A stretch of 64,000 bases of DNA from VRUE01 sp963702575 (GTDB lineage: Bacteria > Actinomycetota > Thermoleophilia > Solirubrobacterales > 70-9), in assembly GCA_963702575.1 (NCBI GenBank), contig CAVPCU010000006.1, positions 372,001-436,000 of the forward strand, read 5' to 3'. The first letter of the stretch is position 1. The number at the start of each line of letters is the position of its first letter. The notes beneath the pieces are model-generated. The model worked only from the letters and a program-made list of their open reading frames with translations, did no database searches and was not told the DNA's origin. A program made the translations under genes and the position numbers. Of the stretch, positions 23,991-32,283 are shown piece after piece.

Positions 23991-24988
23991 GCCACCCTCC
24001 AGGGCGAGTTGTTCGGGATATTCCCGACTAAGTCGCCCTGTCTGTCGAGCAGGCCGGCGGCGAAGGCGTAGGAGCAGGCGGCGAGCGAGCCGAGCGCGTA
24101 GCCGCCCTCCTGGATCACGCAGACGGGCAGCCCCGCCGCCGCCAGCAGGCGGCCGACCTGGGCGAAGATCGCGGGCGAGAAGCTCCAGCTCCCGTGCGGG
24201 TCGCCGGCGACCGTGTCGTATCCGAGCGAGACGACAAGCGAGCGCGAGGTCTGCGCCAGGGCCTCGACCGAGGCGCCGACGACGCGCAGGTAGGCGCTCG
24301 GCTCGGGGCTGCCGCTGAGCTCGACCACCGCTTCGCTCTCGTCGCGCGGCGTCACCGTGCCGTCGGCGACGTTGGTCACCGGGTGGGCGTGGATCGAGTG
24401 CAGCCGGGCGCCGTCCATCGAGGCGACGATCGCCGCGGTGCCGTTCGGGTAGTGCAGGTCGAGGTCGAGGATGCCGACCGGCCCGGCGCCGCCCTCGCAG
24501 AGGGTGAGGGCCGCCGCCGCGGCGGTGTTGAGGTAGCAGTAGCCGGCGAACCAGTCGGGCCCGGCGTGGTGTCCCGGCGGCCGGCAGAGGGCGTAGGTGA
24601 AGCGGGCGCCGGCGAGGACCCGCTGCGCCGCGGTGATCGCGGTTCGCACCCCCTCGCGCGCCGAGGCGACCAGGCCGGCGCAGACCGGGATGTCGGGCGG
24701 CAGGCCAGGTGCGGAGAGGTGGGGCATCACCACCGGCTCGTCGCCGCGCACGTCCCCGAGCGCCTCGAGGTAGGCGGGCGCGTGCAGGCGGGAGAGCGTG
24801 CCTTCGAGCAGATCGGCGTCGGCGTCGGCGTCGGTGCGGCGCACGCCCGAGTGGCAGGTGAGGCCGCTGCGCAGCTCGGTCACCCGCCGGTGGTCGTCCA
24901 TCCCCGGCCGCCGCCGCCCGCCTTCGACGATCCAGTGGGCGCCGTCGCGCCGCCCGCGCCGCTGCTCGACCATCAGCAGCTCACTCAT
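23987..24988 (-). CDS. Histone deacetylase-family (acetylpolyamine amidohydrolase-like) enzyme
   Basis: A 333-residue class-II-like deacetylase. Catalytic elements are CRPPGHHAGPDWFAGYCYLN (His-His), GILDLDLHYPNGT (zinc Asp and His), SLGYDTVAGDPHG (second zinc Asp) and IQEGGYALGSL (transition-state Tyr). Bacterial relatives deacetylate polyamines, acetoin-type compounds or amide intermediates. The 8-bp overlap with the GNAT gene suggests the pair acts on one intermediate, possibly an acylation/deacylation protection step. It is in the middle of the seven-gene operon. Confidence 0.88.
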   Translation of the reverse strand: MSELLMVEQRRGRRDGAHWIVEGGRRRPGMDDHRRVTELRSGLTCHSGVRRTDADADADLLEGTLSRLHAPAYLEALGDVRGDEPVVMPHLSAPGLPPDIPVCAGLVASAREGVRTAITAAQRVLAGARFTYALCRPPGHHAGPDWFAGYCYLNTAAAAALTLCEGGAGPVGILDLDLHYPNGTAAIVASMDGARLHSIHAHPVTNVADGTVTPRDESEAVVELSGSPEPSAYLRVVGASVEALAQTSRSLVVSLGYDTVAGDPHGSWSFSPAIFAQVGRLLAAAGLPVCVIQEGGYALGSLAACSYAFAAGLLDRQGDLVGNIPNNSPWRVA

Positions 24989-25517
24989 CCTCCGGCCCCC
25001 CGTCTCCCAGCAACCGCCTCATCCGCGGCCCCAGGTGGGAGAAGCCGTTGGCGCGGTAGAAGGACTCGGTCGAGCCGAGTCGCTCGAAGCTCTCTTTCGG
25101 CAGGCCGACCTCGACCCGGGAGACGCCCTGCTCGCTCGCCAGCTCGCAGAGGGCGTCGATCAGGTCGTGGCCGATCGCGCGGCTGCGCCAGGCGGGCAGC
25201 ACCCAGAGGTCCTGGATCGTCGCGTAGCGGCCGGGGACGTGGACCGCCTGCTGCCAGCTCGCCGCGCAGACGCCGACCAGCTCGCCTCCCTTCTCGGCGA
25301 CCAGCACCAGGCCGGCCTCGGGGTCCTCGATCAGCTCGCGCGCCGCCGTCTCCAGCTCGGCGCTCGAGGGGCGCTGGCCGCCGAGCTCGACCAGCAGCTG
25401 CTCGATCGCCCCGGCCACGGCAGGCGCGTCGCCGCCCGCCGCGCGGCGGACCCCGGGGATCGGCGCCGTCCCCGAGCGAGACTGCGCGCCGGGCACGGTC
25501 GGGCCCCGATCGGTCAT
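24981..25517 (-). CDS. GNAT-family acyltransferase of the operon
   Basis: From ATG 25517, 178 residues. Motif A is LWVLPAWRSRAIGHDLIDAL (R-x-x-A-I/G-x-D), and the region ends VEVGLPKESFERLGSTESFY then RANGF. The first 25 residues are a disordered-looking Pro/Ala tail. GNAT folds include acetyltransferases and tRNA-dependent aminoacyltransferases; beside an ArgRS-like gene the latter is a testable possibility. The start overlaps the ADC synthase stop by 4 nt and the end overlaps the deacetylase. Confidence 0.85.
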   Translation of the reverse strand: MTDRGPTVPGAQSRSGTAPIPGVRRAAGGDAPAVAGAIEQLLVELGGQRPSSAELETAARELIEDPEAGLVLVAEKGGELVGVCAASWQQAVHVPGRYATIQDLWVLPAWRSRAIGHDLIDALCELASEQGVSRVEVGLPKESFERLGSTESFYRANGFSHLGPRMRRLLGDGGPEDE

Positions 25518-27667
25518 GCCGCCTCGAGCGCCTCCGCCCGCGGCTCCAGCTCGACCGACCAAGCGGCGGGCGAATCGCTGCCCGTCGTCGCCTTGGCGAT
25601 CGCCGCCATCGGTGCCCGCGCCTTGAGCAGGATCTCGTCGAACTCCTCCTCGGGGTCGGACTGCATCACGATCGCCCCGCCGGCGCCGATCGTCGTCCGG
25701 CCCGGCCGCATCACGATCGTGCGGATGACGATGCTGAGGTCCATGCAGCCGTCGAGGCCGAAGTACCCGATCGCGCCCGAGTAGACGCCCCGCGCCTCGG
25801 CCTCGAGGTCGTCGATGATCTCCATCGTGCGCTGCTTCGGTGCGCCGGTCATCGAGCCGCCGGGGAAGCAGGCGCGCGCGCATTCGACCGCGCTGCGCTC
25901 CTCGGCGAGGGTGCCGCTGACGGTCGAGATCAGCTGGTGCACGGTCGCGTAGTCCTCGACGATCATCAGCTCGGGCACGGCGACGCTGCCGACCTCGCAG
26001 ACGCGGCCGAGGTCGTTGCGCAGCAGGTCGACGATCATCAGGTGCTCGGCGTAGGTCTTTTCGTCTTCGGTCAGCTCGGCCTTCAGCGCGGCGTCGCGGG
26101 CGGGGTCGGCGGCACGCGAGGTGGTGCCCTTGATCGGTCGCGCCTCGACCCGGCGCTCGCGGTCGACCGAGAGGAAGCGCTCCGGCGAGGAGCTGACGAT
26201 CGCGGTCTCGCCGAGCTTCAGGTAGGCGGCGAAGGGCGCCGGGTTGGCGCGGCGCAGCGTCTTGTAGAGGTGGAAGGGGTCGGGGCTGGCGTCGGTCGAG
26301 ATCTGGTCGGTGAGGCAGACCTCGTAGGACTCGCCGGCGGCCAGTTCGGCCTGGCTGCGGACGATGTCGGCCAGGTACTGCTCGCGGCCGCGGCCGCAAC
26401 GGAAGCTGACGTGGGGGGCGAGCGGCTCGGGCCCCTCCTCGTCGGCGGACGCCGAGGCGTGCGGGGAGGCGAGGACCTCGCCCACCGCCGCCTCGGCGTC
26501 GTCGAGCCAGCGCTCGGCCTCCGCCCCGTCGCCGCGGCAGAGCGCGACCAGGTGCGTCCTGTGACGGACGTGGTCAACGGCGACGAGGCGGTTGGCGAGC
26601 ATCATCACTGCGTCGGGAAGATCGGAGCGGTGGACGTTGAGGGCGCCGCAGTCGGCCTTCAGCTCGTAGCCGAGGTAGCCGACGAAGCCCCCGAGGAGGC
26701 CGGGCGGAAGGCCGGCGGGCGCGGCGATCGCGTTGGCGGCGATCTCGCGGTCGAGCGCGGCGAAGATCGAGCCGCGCTCGGTGGTCGTTCCGTCTGCTCG
26801 GTGGACGGCGATCGTGCCCTCCTCGACGTCGCATTCGAGCACGCAGCGCTCGGCGCCGGCGCTGGTGCCGAGGTAGGAGCGCTGCGCCAGCCGCGTCGGC
26901 GCGTCGGCGCTGTCGAGCCAGAAGGCGTGCTCGGCGGTGGCGAAGAGCCGTTCGAAGAGCGCCTCGGTCGAGGGCTCGCCGGGCAGCGTGCGGATGTGCA
27001 TCTCGACCCCCGTGGCGGCGGCGCGGCGCACGATCGAGCGCCGCGAGCTCGCCTCCCTGGGGCGCTTGGCGCCGCGCCAGCGCGCGGTCTTGCCGGCGCG
27101 GGCGAGGCGGTAGAAGTTCTCGACCAGCTTGGCGCCGTGCTCGGTGGCGATCGACTCGGGGTGGAACTGCACTCCCCACAGCGGCCGCCGCAGGTGTTCG
27201 ATCGCCATCACGACGCCGTCGTCGGAGCGCGCGGTGATGTGCCCGTCGGGGCCCATGTCGGTGATCTGCAGCGAGTGGTAGCGGACCACCGGGAAGCCCT
27301 GCGGGATCCCCTCGAAGAGGCCGCGCTGCTCGTGGTGGATGCGGCTGAGGCGGCCGTGCATCGCCTCCGGCGCGCTGCACACCTTCCCGTTCAGGAGGTG
27401 GCCGAGGCCCTGGTGCCCGAGGCAGATGCCGAGCACCGGGATCTCGCTGTAGCGGAGGATGTCGTTGCAGACGCAGAAGTCGTGCCAGCGCTGCGGCGTG
27501 CCGGGGCCGGGGGAGAGGACGATCGCGTCGAAGTCCCAGCGCTCCAGCGCCCGCCAGGAGACGGCGTCGTTGTCGACCACGATCGGCTCCTCGCCCGAGA
27601 CCCCCGCCAGCAGGTGGAAGACGTTGTAGGTGTAGGAGTCGTGGTTGTCGACCAGCAGCGTCCTCAT
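25514..27667 (-). CDS. pabAB: Fused aminodeoxychorismate synthase (PabA-PabB)
   Basis: A 717-residue fusion. The N-terminal class I glutamine amidotransferase has VDNHDSYTYNVFHLL, LSPGPGTPQRW, nucleophile Cys82 in GICLGHQG and the QFHPES His/Glu. The C-terminal chorismate-binding half has the ARPIKGTTSR motif, where Lys (not Ala) marks ADC synthase rather than anthranilate synthase, then LLRNDLGRVCEVGSV and GSMTGAPKQRTMEIID. It converts chorismate and glutamine to 4-amino-4-deoxychorismate. Fused forms are common in antibiotic clusters (chloramphenicol, candicidin). It overlaps both neighbours by 4 nt. No ADC lyase gene is adjacent. Confidence 0.92.
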   Translation of the reverse strand: MRTLLVDNHDSYTYNVFHLLAGVSGEEPIVVDNDAVSWRALERWDFDAIVLSPGPGTPQRWHDFCVCNDILRYSEIPVLGICLGHQGLGHLLNGKVCSAPEAMHGRLSRIHHEQRGLFEGIPQGFPVVRYHSLQITDMGPDGHITARSDDGVVMAIEHLRRPLWGVQFHPESIATEHGAKLVENFYRLARAGKTARWRGAKRPREASSRRSIVRRAAATGVEMHIRTLPGEPSTEALFERLFATAEHAFWLDSADAPTRLAQRSYLGTSAGAERCVLECDVEEGTIAVHRADGTTTERGSIFAALDREIAANAIAAPAGLPPGLLGGFVGYLGYELKADCGALNVHRSDLPDAVMMLANRLVAVDHVRHRTHLVALCRGDGAEAERWLDDAEAAVGEVLASPHASASADEEGPEPLAPHVSFRCGRGREQYLADIVRSQAELAAGESYEVCLTDQISTDASPDPFHLYKTLRRANPAPFAAYLKLGETAIVSSSPERFLSVDRERRVEARPIKGTTSRAADPARDAALKAELTEDEKTYAEHLMIVDLLRNDLGRVCEVGSVAVPELMIVEDYATVHQLISTVSGTLAEERSAVECARACFPGGSMTGAPKQRTMEIIDDLEAEARGVYSGAIGYFGLDGCMDLSIVIRTIVMRPGRTTIGAGGAIVMQSDPEEEFDEILLKARAPMAAIAKATTGSDSPAAWSVELEPRAEALEAA

Positions 27668-29356
27668 CGCGCTCCCTCCAGGCCGAGGCCGCGGGCGCTG
27701 TCGTCGAGCACGGCGGCGACGACGCGGTCGACGCGGGGGCCGCGGTTGCGCTCGAGGTGCCAGCGGGCGAGGTGGCCGCTGTAGCGGGCGAGCGGGATCG
27801 GGTCGAGCCGCTCGGCGGCGAGGTCGAGGTGGCGCCGGTACATCTCCGCCTGCAGCACGGCGAAGCGGTACTCGGGGTCGCGCGCCGGATCGCCCTCGTC
27901 GCCCCCGGCCGCCTCGCTGCCGCGGGCGCGGGCGCGGGCCATGTCCCATCCCAGGCTCTTCTCGTCGTCGAGCAGCTTCTCCGGCTCGAAGTTGACCTTC
28001 TTCGTCGCCGGGTGGAGGAGGAAGTAGCCGAGCGCGATCTGGGCGGCGAGCCGGTCGGGGTCGGGATGCGCGCTGCGGACCGCCGCGCGCCGGGGGTCGG
28101 CGTCGAGCTGCTCGTCGATCCACTCGACCAGGTGGTCGATCAGCAGCGCGTCCTTCTTCGAGGAGGCGATCTTCTGCTTCTCCTTGGCGACCATGCCATG
28201 GAAGATGTCGTGGTAGGGGTGGAAGCCATTGCCGCTCTCGGTGTGGACCAGCTCGGCCATCAGCTGGCGGCGGCAGGTGACGTGGGCGAACCACTCCTGG
28301 CCGCAGACCTGGATCGAGGTGGTGCCGTCGAGCCCGGTGTCCGCCAGCCAGTAGGCGAGGGCGCGCATGTGCTGGGTCGGCACGCCGTCGGAGCGCACCA
28401 GCGGCATTTCCTCCAGCTCCTCGCGGCCGGTCATGTAGATGACGGTGCCGTCGACGCGCTCCTCGAGCGTTCCCTCCTGCAGCCCGAGGTCGGTCAGCTC
28501 GACCACCTCCGGCAGGAAGTCGGACTCGAAGAAGACCCGGTCGAAGGAGATCCCCAGCCGGGCCAGCGTCTTGCGCTGGCCCGAGATCACCCAGGCGCGC
28601 GTCTGCGACCACAGTTCGAGCGCCGTCTGGTCGCCGTTGAGGACCCGCAGCAGGAGCTCGTCGGCGCTGTCGTTCTGGACGTCGACCTCGCGCGTGAGCG
28701 AGTCGGCCGGGTGGTCGGAGGCGAGGCCGAGCGAGGCGCCGTTCTTGACGTAGTCGGCGTAGCAGTAGCCGACGAAGTGGTCGCTCTTGAGGCCGTTGCC
28801 CTCGCCCGATCCCTGCGGGTAGCGGCCGCTGCGGACCACCCCGGCCATCGCCTCGCCCATGCTGCGGCCGACGTCGCAGATGATGCTGCGCCGCTCGACC
28901 TGGCCGCCGGCCTGGGTCAGGGCGGCGGCCAGGGCGTTGCCGAGCGAGAGGTTGCGCAGGTGGCCGATGTGCAGGGCCTTGGTCGAGTTGGCGTCCCAGA
29001 AGTTGAGGGCGAACCGCCTGCCCCCGGCGAGGTCGGCGTAGTCCACGGCGAGGCCCTCGCGCCGCTCGAGCGCCTCGCCGCGCCGCTCGATCCACTCGTC
29101 GGCGAGGCGCAGCCAGGGCTGGTCGCCCTCGCGCTCGAGCGCGGCGACCCAGGGCTCTGCCTCGATCCGCTCGAGCTCGGCCACGGCCTCGCGGTCCTCC
29201 ATCCACTCGCGCGAGCGGGGGACGAGCATCAGGTCGTAGCGCTCGTGCGGGCGGTAGGGCGCCCGCAGGGCCCAGTGCGAGAAGCCCCGGCTCCCGTCCG
29301 CGGCCTCGTCGAAGTAGTCGAAGAGATTGCCGTCGATCGTGCTCTCGCTCCCCCAT
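27664..29356 (-). CDS. Divergent arginyl-tRNA-synthetase-like protein
   Basis: Class Ia synthetase catalytic domain: LNFWDANSTKALHIGHLRNL carries the HIGH motif, QEWFAHVTCRRQLMAELV and EKQKIASSKKDALLIDHLVE replace the KMSK loop with KIASS. The N-terminal Add1 domain of ArgRS is absent and the anticodon-binding DALR domain is shortened (LARYSGHLARWHLERNR). The frame is open from upstream of residue WGSESTIDG; ATG 29356 fits if one +1-type break in a G5 run (29349-29353) is allowed, otherwise ATG 29229 is the first in-frame start. First gene of the operon, one base after tRNA-Thr. Confidence 0.78.
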
Positions 29357-29357
29357 A

Positions 29358-29430
29358 TGCACCAGCCGGGGCTCGAACCCGGATCCTCGGCTTACAAACC
29401 CGATCCTCTAACCGATTGAGGTACTGGTGC
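29358..29430 (-). tRNA. tRNA-Thr (anticodon TGT)
   Basis: A 73-nt cloverleaf on the minus strand: acceptor GCACCAG/CTGGTGC, D-stem CCTC/GAGG, anticodon loop TTTGTAA (anticodon TGT), T-stem CCGGG/CCCGG with TTCGAGC, discriminator A. G1-C72 and C2-G71 agree with threonine identity. The closing pair of the anticodon stem is a G31-G39 mismatch. CCA is not encoded, and the ATG proposed for the ArgRS-like gene begins two bases after A73. Confidence 0.88.
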
Positions 29431-29543
29431 GCGCTTGAAAAGTGCCTTGCCTGAACACTCAACTATTCAATTTCGGCTGAGTGTAGCAACGCCACTTCGC
29501 GAGTGTCGGACCGGTACGCGTCGGATGTTTCAGGCGGCCTGGA

Positions 29544-29768
29544 TCAGCTGCGCGACGACTCGTAGCGGGGGTCGCGCGAGTCGGCGTCGTCGTCGACCGG
29601 TTCGGCGAAGCCGCCCTGGGTGAGCACGGTGAGGTGATAGGCGATCTTGCGCATCGGATGCGAGAGGCTGCGCGCGAGCTCCCCCGCGCTCGCCGGGCCA
29701 CCCCCCAGCGCCACCAGGACCCGCACCCTCAGCGGATGGCAGAGGACCCTCTGGTCTACGGAATCCAC
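29544..29768 (-). CDS. Short ArsR-like HTH regulator
   Basis: From GTG 29768, 74 residues, with GGAGGAA at a suitable distance upstream. VDQRVLCHPLRVRVLVALGG then SAGELARSLSHPMRKIAYHL is a winged-helix ArsR/DUF7342-like domain; the wing and dimer helix are short. Helix 1 resembles the partial protein at 1-165. It lies 113 bp upstream of tRNA-Thr on the same strand, so it may control the following operon. A long inverted repeat (29780-29789/29842-29851) lies just upstream and is a candidate operator. Confidence 0.75.
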   Translation of the reverse strand: MDSVDQRVLCHPLRVRVLVALGGGPASAGELARSLSHPMRKIAYHLTVLTQGGFAEPVDDDADSRDPRYESSRS

Positions 29769-29779
29769 TCGACTTCCTC

Positions 29780-29851
29780 CTCTCGAGCTGAATATGACGA
29801 TCCGGCCTCGGTAGTCGGATTGTCTTCAGCTAATCATTACTAGCTCGAGAG
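29780..29851. repeat. Spaced inverted repeat upstream of the ArsR-like gene
   Basis: CTCTCGAGCT (29780-29789) and AGCTCGAGAG (29842-29851) are perfect 10-bp inverted copies 52 bp apart, each containing the palindrome CTCGAG. They lie in the 220-bp gap between the ArsR-like gene and a TPR gene, consistent with paired operator half-sites; no other gene is visible in that gap. Confidence 0.6.
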
Positions 29852-29988
29852 CGAATCGGAAGCCGAAAAGCGATTCTTAACGTGGAGCTAATGTGGCGAT
29901 TGCGCTACGAGCGGGAAAAACTCCGCTCCGTGGCCGCCTGGATCGGCCGCCTCGAGGCCCCGATTGTGGGGCTGCCTAGACTTGTTGG

Positions 29989-30360
29989 ATGAGCTCGGCC
30001 GTCGATCGCGACTCGACCTTCACCCTCTACCGCCGCGGGATCGAGCTGCTCGCGGAGGCCGACTTCGAGCAGGCGACGCGGCCGCTCGAGGCGGCGGCGC
30101 GCCGCGCGCCCGAGAAGTCCTCGGTGCGCGAGGCGCTCGGCCGCGCCTACTTCCGCTGCGGCCGCTTCGCCGCCGCCGCGGCCGAGTTCGAGGCCGTCGT
30201 CGACACCCACCAGGTCAACGACTTCGCCCACTTCTGCCTCGGCCGCGCCCTCGCCAAGACCGGCGAGACCGAGCGCGCCCGCCACCACCTCGCGCTGGCC
30301 GCCAACCTGCGCCCCGAGCGCCGCGACTACCGCTTCTACCGCGACCTGCTCGGCGCCTGA
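29989..30360 (+). CDS. Small TPR protein
   Basis: A 123-residue protein with about three tetratricopeptide repeats: RGIELLAEADFEQATRPLEA, then VREALGRAYFRCGRFAAAAA and AHFCLGRALAKTGETERARH. No signal peptide or membrane segment, so cytoplasmic. TPRs scaffold protein-protein interactions; the partner is unknown. It ends 13 bp before the convergent protease gene. Confidence 0.88.
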   Translation: MSSAVDRDSTFTLYRRGIELLAEADFEQATRPLEAAARRAPEKSSVREALGRAYFRCGRFAAAAAEFEAVVDTHQVNDFAHFCLGRALAKTGETERARHHLALAANLRPERRDYRFYRDLLGA

Positions 30361-30372
30361 GCCTGAGGGGCG

Positions 30373-31308
30373 CTACATCCCGGCGACGAGGCGGCCGACG
30401 TTGGCGGCGCTGAAGTAGGGCCCGAAGGTGTGCAGCGGGTCGCCGCGTTTGCCGTAGCTGGTGAGGCCGTCGATCGCGGTGCCGCCTTCGATCAGCCAGC
30501 CGCCGCCGCTCGCCCCCGGCGCCCAGTGGCAGCCGATCGCGATCGTCGGCGGGCCGGGGATGCGGTAGGTGAGCGCGTCGTCGCCGACGTAGGGCGATTC
30601 GCAGTCCTGCATCCAGCGGATCGTGCCCGGGTAGCCGAAGGTCTGGAAGACCTCCGCGCGGGTGCGGTCGAGGGCGAGCGCGGCGCCGCCGCCGACCGCG
30701 TCGGCGACGTTGACCCCGGCCGCGTTGGGTGCGGTGAGGACCGCGCCGATGTCGAAGTTGGGGTTGCCGAACTGGACCCACTGGCGCGGCGCGAAGACGT
30801 CCTTGCGGTGGGCGACGAAGGCGCCGAAGGGCGCCGCTTCGCCGCTGTAGGCGGGGACGAACTCGAGCAGCGTCGACCAGACGCCGTCGCCCGGCCGCTG
30901 GAACGGGCCGGAGTTGACGCAGTGCCCGGCGGTGAGCACGAGGCGCCGGCTGGGCGTGTTGATCGCGGTCGCCGAGCAGAAGCCGTCGCGCCCGCCCTGG
31001 CGGACGAAGAGGCGGCCGTTGACCGTGTGCGGCGGCACGGTCGGGTCGGGTACCTGGGCGAAGCTGGCGCTCGCCACCGGTTCGCCTCCGAGCGCCGCGT
31101 CGAGCGGCGGCGTGCGCCGCATCCGCGCCTCGGTCCAGTAGCCGGCGGTGCGCGCCGCCTCGCCGCGGGGGGCGGGGGCGGGGTGGAGGCGTGCCGGGGC
31201 GGCGCCGGCGACGGGGGCGCCGGCGAGGGCGGCCGTGGCGGCGCAGGCTAGGGTCGCGAGCGAGGCCGCGAGGCGATGTCTGACGCTATGCGGGCGCGAA
31301 CGCATCAA
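30373..31308 (-). CDS. Secreted trypsin-like serine protease
   Basis: A 311-residue protein with a signal peptide (LAASLATLACAATAALAGAP) and a chymotrypsin fold. Catalytic residues: His in LVLTAGHCVNSG, Asp in GNPNFDIGAVLT, Ser in GASGGGWLIEG. FCSATAINTPSRRLVLTAGH and FVPAYSGEAAPFGAF closely parallel the frame-broken protease at 7684-8517, so the two are paralogues. The frame is intact here, which helps identify the broken one. Secreted endopeptidase activity is likely; specificity unknown. Confidence 0.88.
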   Translation of the reverse strand: MMRSRPHSVRHRLAASLATLACAATAALAGAPVAGAAPARLHPAPAPRGEAARTAGYWTEARMRRTPPLDAALGGEPVASASFAQVPDPTVPPHTVNGRLFVRQGGRDGFCSATAINTPSRRLVLTAGHCVNSGPFQRPGDGVWSTLLEFVPAYSGEAAPFGAFVAHRKDVFAPRQWVQFGNPNFDIGAVLTAPNAAGVNVADAVGGGAALALDRTRAEVFQTFGYPGTIRWMQDCESPYVGDDALTYRIPGPPTIAIGCHWAPGASGGGWLIEGGTAIDGLTSYGKRGDPLHTFGPYFSAANVGRLVAGM

Positions 31309-31347
31309 GGGCAGGATAGAGCGCCGCGAGATTCGGCCGTCAGATGG

Positions 31348-31466
31348 CTGAGACCTATCCCGGTAGGGGTTCCACTTAACTTTTTTTGAAGACAGGGTGG
31401 GGCCGTCCGAGGGCCGGGTCGCAAAAAAAGTACAAGACGTTTCACCCCTACCGGGATAGGTCTCAG
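31348..31466. repeat. 119-bp nested palindromic element
   Basis: Outer arms 31348-31370 and 31444-31466 are perfect 23-bp inverted repeats. Inner arms 31379-31388 (ACTTTTTTTG) and 31422-31431 (CAAAAAAAGT) are perfect 10-bp inverted repeats. It lies between two minus-strand genes in a 209-bp gap with no other visible feature. It may end transcription in both directions or be a small non-autonomous mobile element. Confidence 0.85.
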
Positions 31467-31517
31467 GTTACGAGCGGGATCACGCAGCGGTAGTTATGCA
31501 GCGCAGTCGATAGGTCT

Positions 31518-32191
31518 CTAGTCAACAGCACCGGTAGCCGAGACCGTCACGACTGCATAGGCATTTTCACCCGAGACCACCGGGATGTCGCCGGACCACT
31601 CGTCCCCGGGGTCGATTTTCGACGCCAGGTTGCAGGGCGAAGGCCGCTAGCTGGAGAGCTTCTGGCAGGGTGCCGCCTTGTTTGGCGCACTCGATTGCTG
31701 CTTGGGGCGCCGTTACGCCGGGGCCTTCGGTGGACGACGATTGCCAGCAGGCGCCGGCGAAGGCGGTGGTTCCCGTTTTCGCAGCCGGCGCTGTGGCCGT
31801 TGACGTTCTGGGCGTCGATTGCGTTGACCGCGTCTAGCGCGGTCTGGGCGTCGCCGGCGCTGGTTGCGTAGTCGGCGGTGTCGGCGTGGGTCGCGCGTGG
31901 CACCTGGCCCAGGGTCAGCTCGTTGATGTCGGCGCCGGTCAGCGGCGTCTTCAGGCGGGCGCTGGCAAGCGCTCCCGGGCTCAGCTCGGCGGCCTGGATC
32001 GAGCGCGGCTTCAGCCTGTTGCCCGGCACCGAGCGCAGCTTCAGCCGGTTGCCGGGAAGCGACTTCACCTTCACCGCCCGCCCCTCGATCTTCCCCCGCG
32101 TGGCCGCGTAGACGCTGCCCCCGAGGGCGACGAACAGCGCCAGCCCCGCGATCGCCAGCGCCGGCCAGTTGCCGCGCATCCTCTGCCTCAT
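31518..32191 (-). CDS. Secreted protein of a Thermoleophilia-type family, frame broken twice
   Basis: From ATG 32191: a signal/anchor (ALAIAGLALFVALGGSVYAAT) precedes a repetitive basic region (KVKSLPGNRLKLRSVPGNRL) and an Ala/Asp-rich section (HADTADYATSAGDAQTALDA). A +1-type break near 31764 then restores AKTGTTAFAGACWQSSSTEG in the next frame, and a second near 31610 leads to DEWSGDIPVVSGENAYAVVT and a TAG at 31518. The N-terminal pattern is recurrent in secreted proteins of soil Thermoleophilia. Function unknown. Confidence 0.72.
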
Positions 32192-32283
32192 GTTCCCTCC
32201 CGTAAACGGATCGGTTTTCCGATGCAGCGAAAGTATTGCAGACTATTCGCCTCTGGCCAAGACACTGGACAGACATTCGGCGC

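Noticed and set aside
25514..27667. Fused chorismate enzyme as anthranilate synthase (TrpEG/PhzE)
   Set aside because: The PIKGT motif has Lys where anthranilate synthases have Ala, favouring ADC synthase; no other trp or phz gene is present.
24194..27784. A 1196-codon plus-strand frame antisense to the biosynthetic operon
   Set aside because: It mirrors codon positions of the real minus-strand genes (antisense of GC-rich codons); composition is unlike a protein and no motif is recognisable.
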